A stretch of 64,000 nucleotides of DNA from CAVQCX01 sp963711095 (GCA_963711095.1 CAVQCX010000007.1:1-64000), one strand, 5' to 3'; positions 15,911-30,329 are shown, numbered from the stretch's first letter. Notes: a model not told the origin generated them from the letters alone. Numbers and translations: made by a program.

Positions 15911-16768
15911 TCAGTGCAGGAGGTTGAACATCCGCGTGCGGTAGCGCTTGACCAGGTCGCCCGCCCCGCCAAGGATGGCGAACACCTCCAGAATCGCCTT
16001 GCGCGGCGCGTCGCCGCCGTAGTCCCGGTCCCTCTGCATCAGTGTCATTAACAGATCCAGCGCGCCTTCGTAGTCCTTTGCCAGAACCTTGCGGGCCGCC
16101 AGCTGATATTGGGCCTCACTGTCGGTGGGATCGGTGTGGAGACGGGCGGTGAGTTGCTCGGCGGACGGGGTGCCCTGGAGCCGGCGCTCGAATCCGATCT
16201 GTGCCCGCAGGGCGGTCACCTCGGGCTTGGACTGCTCTCCGACGGGCAGCTGGGCGAGTGCCTGCTCGGCGGCCTCCAGCTGGCCGGCGACGGTCTGCAG
16301 TCGGGCCAGCGCGAACAACGCCCGGTGGTTGCCTGGGTCGGCCGCCTGGGCCTGCCGGACCATCGTGATGGCGCCGCGCAGGTCGCCCTGCTGGGCGCGC
16401 TGCAGGGCCTTGGCGAGCACCGCGTCTGACTCCCGGGGGATGTGCCGGTCCAGGAAGGCGCGGATCTCGGCCTCGGGCAGGGCGCCGAGAAACTCGTCCA
16501 CCATTTGGCCGTTGCGGAACAACTTGACCGTGGGCAGGCTGCGCACCGCGAAGTGGGCCGCCAGATCCCGCTCCTGCTCGGTATCAACCTTGGCGAGCAC
16601 GAATTTTCCCCCGTATTCGTCGACCAGCTTGGCGAGGATCGGCATCAGCACCCGGCAGGGCTGACACCAGTCGGCCCAGAAATCGACCAGCACGGGGACC
16701 GAGCGCGATGGGGCGAGCACGATGTCGCGGAAGTTGGCGGCGGTGACGGTATGGATGTTTTCGGCCAT
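15911..16768 (-). CDS. cnoX: Thioredoxin-TPR co-chaperone CnoX (YbbN-like)
   Basis: A 285-residue protein: thioredoxin domain (residues ~8-108) with active site WADWCQPCRVLM, then a TPR-like region (GDLRGAITMVRQAQAADPGN, with RALFALARLQ) and a conserved C-terminus RKAILEVFAILGGAGDLVKR. This is the architecture of CnoX/YbbN, which holds unfolded proteins and passes them to GroEL or DnaK under oxidative stress. The WCxxC cysteines are both present, unlike E. coli YbbN, so it may keep redox activity. It faces away from trxC with an ~140-bp shared upstream region. Confidence 0.9.
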   Translation of the reverse strand: MAENIHTVTAANFRDIVLAPSRSVPVLVDFWADWCQPCRVLMPILAKLVDEYGGKFVLAKVDTEQERDLAAHFAVRSLPTVKLFRNGQMVDEFLGALPEAEIRAFLDRHIPRESDAVLAKALQRAQQGDLRGAITMVRQAQAADPGNHRALFALARLQTVAGQLEAAEQALAQLPVGEQSKPEVTALRAQIGFERRLQGTPSAEQLTARLHTDPTDSEAQYQLAARKVLAKDYEGALDLLMTLMQRDRDYGGDAPRKAILEVFAILGGAGDLVKRYRTRMFNLLH

Positions 16769-16911
16769 GGTCTCGGCGAGATCCTCAGGATTCGGGAGCG
16801 CGCCATTCTACCCTCGACCCGCGCCCGGCCGAAAACCCTATACTTGAAAAGGGCTTGGTGCGGCGCCACCCTGAGGGAGAGCGGTCGCGTCGGCCGTCCT
16901 GCGAGGTTGTC

Positions 16912-17346
16912 ATGGCTGAATCCGTACACGTCGTCTGCCCCGCCTGCGGGGGGGTGAACCGGGTGCCGGGCGAGCGCCTGAGCCAGGCGCCGCGCTGCGG
17001 CAGGTGCCACGAGCCGCTGTTTCGGGGCCGGCCCATGGAGCTCGATGCCCAGGGCTTCAGCCGCCAAGTGGAGCGCAGCGAGCTGCCGGTGCTGGTGGAC
17101 TTCTGGGCGGCCTGGTGCGGACCCTGCCGGATCATGGCCCCAGTCCTGGAGGAGGCGGCCCGCAGCCTGGAGCCACGGCTGAGGATCGCCAAGGTCAACA
17201 CCGAGCAGGAGCAGGGGCTCGCCATGCAGCTCGGTATCCGCAGCATCCCCACACTGGTGCTGTTCAAGGGCGGACGCGAGGCGGCCAGGGTCTCGGGCGC
17301 CATGGATGCGCGCTCCCTGAGGGGCTGGCTGGATCAGCATCTTTGA
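16912..17346 (+). CDS. trxC: Thioredoxin 2 (zinc-binding)
   Basis: TrxC-type thioredoxin of 144 residues. It has the N-terminal zinc motif of two CxxC pairs (VCPACGG and RCGRCHEP) and the classic active site WAAWCGPCRIMAP near residue 70, followed by GIRSIPTLVLFKGG. It reduces protein disulfides in the cytoplasm and resists oxidative stress. The ATG at 16912 has a GCGAGG-type site upstream. Confidence 0.92.
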   Translation: MAESVHVVCPACGGVNRVPGERLSQAPRCGRCHEPLFRGRPMELDAQGFSRQVERSELPVLVDFWAAWCGPCRIMAPVLEEAARSLEPRLRIAKVNTEQEQGLAMQLGIRSIPTLVLFKGGREAARVSGAMDARSLRGWLDQHL

Positions 17347-17546
17347 GCGCCTGGCCCGGGCGCGCGCAAAGGCCTTGCAGCTACCCCATCCCGGCCCTGG
17401 GTGGTTGGACAGGCCGCGCCCGCATCGATTAGAATCCGCCCGCTCTGGGCCCGTGTGGGGCGCCACCAGTGGACCCCGGATTCGAACGCGGGTGGGACGG
17501 GCAGACTGGCCCGATCCCGCAACGCGCTCCTGCGTCGGAGACCCCC

Positions 17547-18689
17547 GTGAGACAGCGTGCAATCCTGGTCCTGGAAGACGGCAGCGTGTTCCGGGGGGAG
17601 TCCGTCGGCGCGCAGGGTCGCACTGCCGGCGAGGTTGTGTTCAACACCGCGCTGACCGGCTACCAGGAGATCCTTACCGACCCGTCCTATCTGCGCCAGA
17701 TCGTCACGCTGACCTATCCGCACATCGGCAACGTCGGTACCAATCCAGACGACGAGGAGTCGTCCCGGGTGCAGGCGGCGGGCCTGGTCATCCGCGACCT
17801 CTCGAGCCTGGCCAGCAACTGGCGCTGCCGCGAGCCGCTGCAGGACTATCTGGTCCGCCACGCCCTGGTGGCGATCGCCGACATCGATACCCGCCGGTTG
17901 ACCCGGCTGCTGCGGGAGAAGGGGGCGCAGAACGGTTGCATCATCGCCGCTGAGGCCCCGGACGAGGCCGAGGCCCTGGCCGGCGCACGCGCCTTCCCCG
18001 GCCTCAAGGGCATGGATCTGGCCAAGCAGGTGAGCACCCGGGGCCCTTACGAATGGGCCCAGGGCAGTTGGACTCTGGAGGGCGGCATCCCCGAGGCATC
18101 TCACCCGATCGAGGAGCGGCTGCCGCTGCATGTGGTGGCCTACGACTACGGCGTAAAGCGCAACATCCTGCGCATGCTGGTGGACCGCGGCTGCCGGATC
18201 ACCGTGGTGCCGGCGCAGACGTCGGCCGAGGATGTGCTGGCGCTCAAGCCCGACGGGGTGTTTCTGTCCAACGGGCCGGGCGATCCGGAGCCCTGCGACT
18301 ACGCCATCGCGGCGATCCGCGAGATCGTCGAGCGCGGTGTGCCGACCTTCGGCATCTGCCTCGGCCACCAGCTGCTCGGCCTCGCCAGCGGGGCCCGCAC
18401 GGTCAAGATGAAGTTCGGCCACCACGGGGCCAACCACCCGGTGCAGGACCTGGATCGGGGCACGGTCATGATCAGCAGCCAGAACCACGGCTTCGCGGTG
18501 GACGAAGAGAGCCTGCCGCAGACCCTGCGTCCGACCCACCGCTCGCTGTTCGACGGCTCGCTGCAGGGGGTGCACCGCACCGACCGCCCGGCCTTCGGCT
18601 TCCAGGGGCATCCCGAAGCGAGCCCCGGGCCCCATGACGTGGCGCCGCTGTTCGACCATTTCATCGAGCTGATGGGCAAGGGCCCTTGA
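17547..18689 (+). CDS. carA: Carbamoyl-phosphate synthase small (glutaminase) subunit
   Basis: CarA hydrolyses glutamine and feeds ammonia to CarB for carbamoyl phosphate, the precursor of arginine and pyrimidines. The 380-residue protein has the N-terminal domain (FNTALTGYQEILTDPSYLRQ) and a class I glutamine amidotransferase domain with nucleophile Cys in TFGICLGHQLL and the His/Glu pair in GFQGHPEASPGP. GTG at 17547 gives a start (MRQRAILVLEDG) that matches family length. carB follows after ~150 bp. Confidence 0.96.
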   Translation: MRQRAILVLEDGSVFRGESVGAQGRTAGEVVFNTALTGYQEILTDPSYLRQIVTLTYPHIGNVGTNPDDEESSRVQAAGLVIRDLSSLASNWRCREPLQDYLVRHALVAIADIDTRRLTRLLREKGAQNGCIIAAEAPDEAEALAGARAFPGLKGMDLAKQVSTRGPYEWAQGSWTLEGGIPEASHPIEERLPLHVVAYDYGVKRNILRMLVDRGCRITVVPAQTSAEDVLALKPDGVFLSNGPGDPEPCDYAIAAIREIVERGVPTFGICLGHQLLGLASGARTVKMKFGHHGANHPVQDLDRGTVMISSQNHGFAVDEESLPQTLRPTHRSLFDGSLQGVHRTDRPAFGFQGHPEASPGPHDVAPLFDHFIELMGKGP

Positions 18690-18845
18690 GACCGACGGTG
18701 TAACCCGCCGCGCCCGGGAGAGGGCCAGCCTGCCCCGCAACGACCCAGCTGTGGGCGACGGGGTACACTCCTTGACCGGCCACAGGGAGCGGCCGGTCGG
18801 GACGCCAAGCGAGCTGTCTGCGCTGTTTGCGATGATTGACTGAAG

Positions 18846-22070
<3,225 letters not shown>

Positions 22071-22108
22071 GTGCGGTCGTCTTTTCGGATCAGCGAGGAA
22101 AATAGCCC

Positions 22109-22585
22109 ATGAGCAAGGTCCCGCTCACCGTCAGGGGCGCGGAGAAGCTGCGTGAGGAGCTGAACGAGCTCAAGACCATCGCGCGCCCCCGGGTCATCCG
22201 GGCTATCGCCGAGGCGCGCGAGCACGGCGATCTCAAGGAGAACGCCGAGTACCACGCGGCACGTGAGCAGCAGGGTTTCGTCGAAGGGCGCATCCAGGAG
22301 CTTGAAGGCAAGCTCTCGAATGCGCAGATCATCGACGTCACCACCCTCAACGCCGGCGGCAAGGCGGTGTTCGGGGCGACCGTGGACGTCGAGGATCTCG
22401 ACAGCGAAGAGCAGCACCGCTACCAGATCGTCGGAGAGGACGAGTCCGACATCAAGCACGGTCTGCTGTCGATCTCCTCGCCCATCGCCCGCGCCCTGAT
22501 CGGCAAGCAGGCCGGGGACGTGGTGCAGGTGCAGACCCCGCGGGGCACCCGGGAGCTGGAGATCGTCGAGGTTCAGTACCTCTGA
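22109..22585 (+). CDS. greA: Transcription elongation factor GreA
   Basis: GreA rescues backtracked RNA polymerase by stimulating transcript cleavage. The 158-residue protein has the N-terminal coiled coil with the tip acidic residues (REHGDLKENAEYHAAREQQG) and the C-terminal FKBP-like domain (YQIVGEDESDIKHGLLSISS, SPIARALIGKQAGD). carAB-greA is a common gammaproteobacterial order. It starts 38 bp after carB and is likely co-transcribed. Confidence 0.96.
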   Translation: MSKVPLTVRGAEKLREELNELKTIARPRVIRAIAEAREHGDLKENAEYHAAREQQGFVEGRIQELEGKLSNAQIIDVTTLNAGGKAVFGATVDVEDLDSEEQHRYQIVGEDESDIKHGLLSISSPIARALIGKQAGDVVQVQTPRGTRELEIVEVQYL

Positions 22586-22592
22586 GCGGGGC

Positions 22593-22892
22593 TCAGGCGG
22601 CCGGCAGCGCGATCCTGGGCCGCTTCGGGTTGCGCCGGAACAGCACCGCCATCTGGCCGATGCGCTGGATCAGCTCGGCACCGGTCTCGCTCGTCAGCCG
22701 CTCGATCAGGCCTGCCCGGGCATTCCGGTCCGCGGCGTTGACCTTCACCTTGATCAGCTCGTGGCTGTCCAGGGCGAGCCCGACCTCCGCAAGCACCGGG
22801 TCGGTGAGCCCCGCCTGGCCGACGATGACCACGGGGCTGAGATGATGGGCAAGACTGCGAAGGTGGCGTCTGTGAGGCTCTGGAAGCGACAT
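22593..22892 (-). CDS. yhbY: YhbY/CRS1-YhbY RNA-binding ribosome-associated protein
   Basis: A 99-residue CRM-domain protein (RRHLRSLAHHLSPVVIVGQA, GLTDPVLAEVGLALDSHELI, GAELIQRIGQMAVLFR). The family binds pre-50S ribosomal particles. It is convergent with greA (stops 8 bp apart) and divergent from rlmE, the usual neighbour in gammaproteobacteria. Confidence 0.93.
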   Translation of the reverse strand: MSLPEPHRRHLRSLAHHLSPVVIVGQAGLTDPVLAEVGLALDSHELIKVKVNAADRNARAGLIERLTSETGAELIQRIGQMAVLFRRNPKRPRIALPAA

Positions 22893-22989
22893 GGCAGGCC
22901 GGGTGGGCAGTGGATCGAAGGCAGGTATTCTAACCCAGGGCGCTGCCGCTGGCGTTGGGTGGGGCCGGTGCAGGCACGAGCGGTGCGGT

Positions 22990-23402
22990 GGGCTCGATGT
23001 CGCGAGCAGGCGCTCGCTCCTACGGGGGGCGGGCGGTCGATGTCGCGAGCAGGCGCTCGATGTCGCGAGCAGGCGCTCGCTCCTACGGGGGCGGGCGGGC
23101 GGTCGTCCTACGGGGGCGGGCTCGATGTCGCGAGCGGGCGCTCGGCTCCTACGGGGGGAGGGTGGTCGATGTCGCGAGCGGGCGCTCGGCTCCTACGGGG
23201 GGCGGGTGGTCGATGTCGCGAGCGGGCGCTCGGCTCCTACGGGGGGAGGGTGGTCGATGTCGCGAGCGGGCGCTCGGCTCCTACGGGGGGAGGGGCTCGA
23301 TGTCGCGAGCGGGCGCTGGATGTCGCGAGCAGGCGCTCGCTCCTACGGGGGGCGGGTGGTCGATGTCGCGAGCGGGCGCTCGCTCCTGCGGGGGGGCGGT
23401 TG
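22990..23402 (+). repeat. Tandem array of ten REP-like units
   Basis: The unit GATGTCGCGAGCGGGCGCTC followed by GGCTCCTACGGGGGG occurs ten times between yhbY and rlmE. Four consecutive starts (23124, 23168, 23212, 23256) are exactly 44 bp apart and the next is 43. Other copies are shortened (for example at 23039 and 23299). Each contains the palindrome GAGCGGGCGCTC, or GAGCAGGCGCTC. The motif resembles Pseudomonas REP sequences. All three forward frames are open across it only because the unit lacks stop codons. Confidence 0.85.
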
Positions 23403-23429
23403 ACGCCGTGACCCGCTCGGGCTAGCGCG

Positions 23430-24050
23430 GTGCCGAGGAGCAAGAGCAGCCGCCGCTGGCTGGATCGCCACGTCAGCGACGAGTTCGTCAAGCGCGCCCA
23501 GCGCGAGGGCTATCGCTCGCGTGCGGCCTACAAGCTGCTGGAGATCCAGGCGCGCGACCGGATTCTCCGGCCCGGACAATGGGTCGTGGATCTGGGTGCC
23601 GCGCCCGGTGGCTGGTGTCAGGTGGCCCGCACCCTGGTGGGCCCCGGCGGGCGGGTCGTCGCGCTCGACATCCTGCCGATGGAGCCGCTGGCCGACGTGG
23701 AGCTGATCCAAGGCGATTTTCGCGACGAGGCGGTGCTGCAGCGGCTGCGTGCCAGCCTGGCCGGACACCCGGTCGACCTTGTAATTTCGGACATGGCGCC
23801 CAATGTCAGCGGTGTCGTCGCCGTGGATCAGCCCCGGGCGATGTATCTGGCTGAGCTGGCGCTGGCGGTCGCGCGGGAGCTGCTCAAGCCCGGGGGGGCG
23901 CTGGTGACCAAGGTGTTCCAGGGCGAGGGCTTCGACGAGCTGGTGCGGGCCCTGCGCGAGAGCTTCACGCGGGTCGTTACGCGCAAGCCCAAGGCCTCCC
24001 GTGCGAGCAGCCGTGAGGTCTATCTGGTGGCGGGCAACTTCCACCTGTAG
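23430..24050 (+). CDS. rlmE: 23S rRNA 2'-O-methyltransferase RlmE (FtsJ/RrmJ)
   Basis: RlmE methylates the 2'-O of U2552 of 23S rRNA in the A loop. The 206-residue protein shows the N-terminal SSRRWLDRHVSDEFVKRAQR, SAM-binding VVDLGAAPGGWCQVA, DMAPNVSGV and the catalytic lysine segment LVTKVFQGEGF. GTG start at 23430 lies right after the REP array, so the promoter either lies in the array or upstream of it. The gene is followed by ftsH, the classical rlmE-ftsH operon. Confidence 0.95.
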   Translation: MPRSKSSRRWLDRHVSDEFVKRAQREGYRSRAAYKLLEIQARDRILRPGQWVVDLGAAPGGWCQVARTLVGPGGRVVALDILPMEPLADVELIQGDFRDEAVLQRLRASLAGHPVDLVISDMAPNVSGVVAVDQPRAMYLAELALAVARELLKPGGALVTKVFQGEGFDELVRALRESFTRVVTRKPKASRASSREVYLVAGNFHL

Positions 24051-24116
24051 TAGTGTTACCAACATGATTTTGCTCAAAATGCGGGCGATAGGCGCCGATG
24101 GTGGAGGTATAGAGCC

Positions 24117-26045
<1,929 letters not shown>

Positions 26046-26054
26046 CCCCGCGTG

Positions 26055-26924
26055 ATGGTCCCGGGGTCGGTGCTCGATTGTGCCGGCCGGCTGCTGGATC
26101 TGACCCGGCCCAGGGTGATGGGCATACTGAACCTGACCCCCGATTCGTTTTCGGACGGGGGTCGCTTCGTTTCCATCGACACAGCGCTCGATCACGCCCG
26201 CCGGATGGTGCGGGAGGGGGCGGATATCATCGACCTGGGGGGAGAATCCACCCGTCCGGGTGCCGGTGAGGTGTCCGCTGCAGAAGAGATCGAGCGGGTC
26301 GTCCCGGTCATCGAGCGGCTGGCGGCAGAGCTCCCGGTGCCGCTGTCGGTGGACACCTCCAAGCCCGAGGTGATGCGCGCGGCGGTCGCGGCGGGCGCCG
26401 GCATGATCAACGACGTGCGGGCCTTGCGGGCGCCCGGTGCCCTGACGGCGGCCGCCCGGCTCGGTGTCCCGGTCTGCCTGATGCACATGCAGGGCGAGCC
26501 GCGCACCATGCAGGCTGCGCCGCAGTATGCCGATGTGGTGGCCGAGGTGAGCGCGTTCCTCGTGGCGCGTGGTCAGGACTGCGTCGAGGCCGGCATCCCG
26601 CGCAGCCGGCTGGTGCTCGATCCGGGCTTCGGCTTCGGTAAGACCCTGGCGCATAATCTGGAGCTGCTGAGGCGGCTCGCGGAATTGGCGGCCTTGCGGC
26701 TGCCCCTGCTGGTCGGGATCTCGCGCAAGTCGATGATCGGGGCGCTGCTCGGCGGCGCGCCGGTGGACGGCAGGCTTTTCGGCAGCCTGGCCGGCGCCCT
26801 GGTCGCGATGCAGCGGGGTGCGCGGATCCTGCGGGTGCACGACGTTGGACCGACCGTGGAAGCTCTGCGTGTTGCCTGGGCGGCGATGGGGCCAAATGGA
26901 GAGGATGGAAGCCAGCATGCGTAG
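26055..26924 (+). CDS. folP: Dihydropteroate synthase
   Basis: Condenses p-aminobenzoate with the pterin diphosphate in folate synthesis; target of sulfonamides. TIM-barrel protein with RVMGILNLTPDSFSDGG, DIIDLGGESTRPG, PLSVDTSKPEV, DPGFGFGKT and GISRKSMIG, all family signatures. It starts 10 bp after ftsH and its last codons overlap the start of glmM, so ftsH-folP-glmM is one operon. GTG 26052 is an alternative start. Confidence 0.95.
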   Translation: MVPGSVLDCAGRLLDLTRPRVMGILNLTPDSFSDGGRFVSIDTALDHARRMVREGADIIDLGGESTRPGAGEVSAAEEIERVVPVIERLAAELPVPLSVDTSKPEVMRAAVAAGAGMINDVRALRAPGALTAAARLGVPVCLMHMQGEPRTMQAAPQYADVVAEVSAFLVARGQDCVEAGIPRSRLVLDPGFGFGKTLAHNLELLRRLAELAALRLPLLVGISRKSMIGALLGGAPVDGRLFGSLAGALVAMQRGARILRVHDVGPTVEALRVAWAAMGPNGEDGSQHA

Positions 26925-28251
26925 GTACTTCGGCACCGACGGTATCCGGGGACGGGTCGGAGAGGGCTGCATTACCCCGGAGTTCGTGCTCAAGCTCGGC
27001 TGGGCGGTGGGACGGGTGCTCGGCAACGGCCCGGGCAGCAAGGTGCTGATCGGCAAGGACACCCGCATCTCGGGCTACCTGTTTGAATCGGCGCTGGAGG
27101 CGGGGCTGGTGGCGGCCGGGATGGATATCCATCTGCTGGGGCCGATGCCGACTCCGGGCATCGCCTATCTCACCCGCACCCTGCATGCCCAGGCCGGGAT
27201 CGTCATCAGCGCCTCGCACAATCCGCATTACGACAACGGCATCAAGTTCTTCTCGGCCAGTGGCAGCAAGCTGGCCGATGCGGTCGAGCAGGAGATCGAG
27301 CGGATGCTCGATGAGCCCCTGGCCATGGTGGAATCGGGCGAGCTCGGAAAGGCCTACCGGGTGGAGGATGCCCCTGGCCGCTACATCGAGTTCTGCAAGA
27401 GCAGCACACCGCCGATGATGGAGCTGCGGGGGCTCAAGGTGATCCTCGACTGTGCCCATGGTGCGACCTATCACGTCGCACCCCATGTGCTCGATGAGCT
27501 GGGGGCCGAGGTGGACACCATCGGGGTCGAGCCCGACGGGCTGAACATCAACGACGGGGTGGGCTCGACCCATCCGGAGCGCCTGCGTCGCGCGGTGGTC
27601 GCTTACGGCGCCGACCTCGGTATCGCCTTCGATGGCGACGGCGACCGGGTCGTCATGGTGGATGACCGGGGGGCCCTGGTCGATGGCGACGATATCCTCT
27701 ACATCATCGCACGCTCCCGTCAGGCCGTGGGCGCGCTGCGCGGGGCGGTGGTCGGCACCGTGATGACCAACCTCGGGCTGGAGCACGCGCTCGCCGCCCA
27801 GGACATCAGGCTCGAGCGCACCCAGGTGGGGGATCGCTACATCCTGGAGCGGCTGCGCGCGGAGGGCTGGGTGCTGGGCGGGGAGCCGTCCGGGCACATC
27901 ATCTGTCTGGACCGCACCAGTACCGGCGACGGCATCATCTCGGCGCTGCAGGTGCTCGCCGAGATGCAGCGCAGCGGCCGCAGTCTGCGCGACCTGCGCC
28001 AGGGTCTCACGAAGTATCCGCAGAAGCTGGTGAACGTGCGCCTGGAGCGGCAAAGCGATCTCACGCAGATGCCGAGCCTGCAGGATAAGATCAGCCAGGC
28101 GGAGGCGGAGCTGGGCGCCAGCGGCCGGGTGCTGATACGCCCGTCCGGGACCGAGCCCCTGATCCGCATCATGGTTGAGGGCGGCGATGCCCGACAGGTT
28201 GCGCGTATCGCCGGCGAGCTGGCGGAGGTGGTCAAGGGGGCCGCAGCCTGA
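26917..28251 (+). CDS. glmM: Phosphoglucosamine mutase
   Basis: Converts glucosamine-6-phosphate to glucosamine-1-phosphate for UDP-GlcNAc, peptidoglycan and LPS. Start MRRYFGTDGIRGRVGE; active-site serine loop VISASHNPHYDNGIKFF (Ser near residue 100); metal site AFDGDGDR; sugar loop GEPSGH; phosphate loop RPSGTEPLIRIM. Length 444 is normal. ATG 26917 overlaps the folP stop; ATG 26905 in frame is the alternative. Confidence 0.95.
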   Translation: MRRYFGTDGIRGRVGEGCITPEFVLKLGWAVGRVLGNGPGSKVLIGKDTRISGYLFESALEAGLVAAGMDIHLLGPMPTPGIAYLTRTLHAQAGIVISASHNPHYDNGIKFFSASGSKLADAVEQEIERMLDEPLAMVESGELGKAYRVEDAPGRYIEFCKSSTPPMMELRGLKVILDCAHGATYHVAPHVLDELGAEVDTIGVEPDGLNINDGVGSTHPERLRRAVVAYGADLGIAFDGDGDRVVMVDDRGALVDGDDILYIIARSRQAVGALRGAVVGTVMTNLGLEHALAAQDIRLERTQVGDRYILERLRAEGWVLGGEPSGHIICLDRTSTGDGIISALQVLAEMQRSGRSLRDLRQGLTKYPQKLVNVRLERQSDLTQMPSLQDKISQAEAELGASGRVLIRPSGTEPLIRIMVEGGDARQVARIAGELAEVVKGAAA

Positions 28252-28447
28252 CGAGATGCTGAATAACGATCGGCCTATCCTGCTTCAGCACGGGAGTCGA
28301 AAACGGCGATCTCCGGACTCCTTCATGCCGGCTCGCTTGCGGCGATCGAGAGTGGCGCCGCCGCACTGTGCCGCACGCAGCCTGGCGACAACAGGATGTC
28401 TCGGCAGGCCGCTCACAGGATGTTGAGAACGCGCGTCTGGGACAGCC

Positions 28448-29245
28448 GTGAAGCGCAGCGTCTATTTCGTCTCCGAGAGCACCGGCATCACCGCCAAGAC
28501 GGTGGGCCAGAGCCTGCTCTCGCAGTTCGAAGGACTCGAATTCGACAGCCGCTACGTGCCGTTCGTCGATACCCCCGAGAAGGCCCTGGAGCTGGCCCAG
28601 CGCCTGGGTGATGAGCGCCTGGAGCGCGGGCTGCGTCCGATCGTGTTCGCGACCCTGGTGGACGAGTCGCTGCGCCGCATCCTGAAGCAGTCGTTCTGCC
28701 TCTACATCGAGCTGTTCGACGCCTTCATCGACCCGCTGAGCGCTGAGCTGGGCATGCCGCCTACCGGGCGCCCGGGAGTCGCCCATGGCCTGAGCGACCA
28801 GGGCGCGTACGATGCCCGGATCGACGCCATCAACTTTGCCATGGCCAACGACGACGGGCTGCGCCTGGACAAATTCGAGGAGGCCGACGTGATCCTGATC
28901 GGCGTCTCACGCTCCGGAAAGACCCCGACCTGCCTCTATCTGGCGATGAATTTCGGGCTGCGCGCGGCCAACTATCCCCTGACCGCCGATGACTTCGAGC
29001 GCGACGCAATCCCGTTCCAGCTGCTGCCCTTCCAGCACAAGATCGTCGGACTCACCATCGACCCGCTACGCCTGCACCGGGTGCGCGAGGAGCGCCGTCC
29101 CGGCAGCGGCTATGCCTCGATCGAGCAGTGTCAGCGGGAGGTGGTGGCAGCGGCACGCATCATGGCGCGACTCAACGTCAGCGTGCTCGACAGCACCAGT
29201 CGCTCCATCGAGGAGCTGGCCTCGCATATCGTCAAGAAGGTTTGA
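28448..29245 (+). CDS. ppsR: PEP synthase regulatory kinase/pyrophosphorylase (PSRP)
   Basis: DUF299-family bifunctional protein that switches phosphoenolpyruvate synthase off (ADP-dependent phosphorylation) and on (phosphate-dependent dephosphorylation). It has the N-terminal YFVSESTGITAKTVGQSLLS, the P-loop-like GVSRSGKTPTCLYLAMNFG and the C-terminal VLDSTSRSIEELASHI. GTG start at 28448. The target ppsA is not in the window. The 196-bp gap after glmM shows no gene. Confidence 0.93.
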   Translation: MKRSVYFVSESTGITAKTVGQSLLSQFEGLEFDSRYVPFVDTPEKALELAQRLGDERLERGLRPIVFATLVDESLRRILKQSFCLYIELFDAFIDPLSAELGMPPTGRPGVAHGLSDQGAYDARIDAINFAMANDDGLRLDKFEEADVILIGVSRSGKTPTCLYLAMNFGLRAANYPLTADDFERDAIPFQLLPFQHKIVGLTIDPLRLHRVREERRPGSGYASIEQCQREVVAAARIMARLNVSVLDSTSRSIEELASHIVKKV

Positions 29246-29397
29246 ACCTAGAAGCGGCAGTTGAACGGCCGCCAGGGTGCGCGCCCTGGTGGTCGTAGCG
29301 GCCATCACCCGATGGGTGAGTACCAAGTTTGTCCAGAGCCATAGTCCAAGCAATCACTCGATCGCTACGCGAAGCGGTCAACGGCTGTTTCTAGGTT
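29245..29397. repeat. Inverted-repeat element with AACCTAGAA ends
   Basis: Arms AACCTAGAAGCGGCAGTTGA (29245-29264) and TCAACGGCTGTTTCTAGGTT (29378-29397) are complementary at 17 of 20 positions. The element overlaps the last base of the ppsR stop codon and fills the gap to ispA. No protein is encoded. Confidence 0.7.
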
Positions 29398-29423
29398 GAA
29401 GGCGCTGGGCGCTGCCTTACAGC

Positions 29424-30329
29424 TCAATGGGCGCGTCCCACTATGTAGTCGGCCAGGCGGCGCAGCGGCTCGGCGCCGGCGTCGAGCCCGGCGAGACTGG
29501 CCAGCGCCTCGGCGTGCAGCTGCTCGGCCTTCTCACGGGCCCCGGAGAGCCCGAGCAGGGATGCGTAGGTGGCCTTGGCCTGGGCGGCATCCTTGCCCCG
29601 GGTCTTGCCCAGCAGCACCGGGTCGCCCTCCACATCCAGGATGTCGTCGCGGATCTGGAAGGCGAGCCCGATGCAGGCCCCGTAATGCTCCAGGCTCTGC
29701 AGCAGCCCGGGATCGGCCCGCTCGGCGCATAGCCCCGCCAGACGCACGGCGGCACGGATCAGGGCGCCCGTCTTGTGGATATGGATATTCTCCAGCTCGA
29801 TGAGATCCAGATCCCGGCCCTCGGCCTCCAGATCCAGGCTCTGGCCGCCGGCCATGCCGCGCGACCCGCTGGCCGTGGCCAGCACCTCGATCATGTGCAG
29901 GCGCGCGACGGAATCGGGGGCCAGCGACTCGTCCACCGCGAGGACCCGGAAGGCCAGGGTCTGCAAGGCATCGCCAGCGAGGATCGCGGTGGGCTCGTCG
30001 AACGCCTTGTGGCAGGTGGGTCGGCCACGGCGCAGCGCGTCGTCGTCCATGGCCGGCAGGTCGTCATGGACCAGTGAGTAGGCGTGGATCAGCTCGAGGG
30101 CGCAGGCCGGGGCGTCGAGGCGCGCCATAGGTACGCCCAGGGAGCGCCCGGCCGCATACACCAGCACCGGACGCAGCCGCTTGCCGCCGCCCAGCACCGC
30201 ATAGCGCATGGCCGCATGCAGGCGGTTGGGCAGGGTGGTCACCTCGGGAAGGTGATGCTCCAGGGCCGTCTCGACCCGCTGCTGGCATTCGCGCAGGAAT
30301 GGCTCGAAGAGCGGATCAGTCGTCGTCAC
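29424..30329 (-). CDS. ispA: Farnesyl (polyprenyl) diphosphate synthase
   Basis: Trans-isoprenyl diphosphate synthase that makes geranyl and farnesyl diphosphate for quinones, undecaprenyl phosphate and, in phototrophs, carotenoid and chlorophyll tails. The first Asp-rich motif (LVHDDLPAMDDD), GGGKRLRP, and the second Asp-rich motif (QIRDDILDVEGD) are intact. Start codon overlaps the end of xseB by 14 bp. The usual third partner dxs is not adjacent. Confidence 0.94.
   Translation of the reverse strand: MTTTDPLFEPFLRECQQRVETALEHHLPEVTTLPNRLHAAMRYAVLGGGKRLRPVLVYAAGRSLGVPMARLDAPACALELIHAYSLVHDDLPAMDDDALRRGRPTCHKAFDEPTAILAGDALQTLAFRVLAVDESLAPDSVARLHMIEVLATASGSRGMAGGQSLDLEAEGRDLDLIELENIHIHKTGALIRAAVRLAGLCAERADPGLLQSLEHYGACIGLAFQIRDDILDVEGDPVLLGKTRGKDAAQAKATYASLLGLSGAREKAEQLHAEALASLAGLDAGAEPLRRLADYIVGRAH

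Noticed and set aside
22990..23402. Possible CRISPR array
   Set aside because: Units are adjacent with no unique spacers of constant length, and no cas gene is in the window.
22761..23425. Three overlapping plus-strand open frames rich in Arg/Gly/Ser across the REP array
   Set aside because: They exist only because the 44-bp repeat lacks stop codons in all three forward frames; no ribosome site or protein family is seen.
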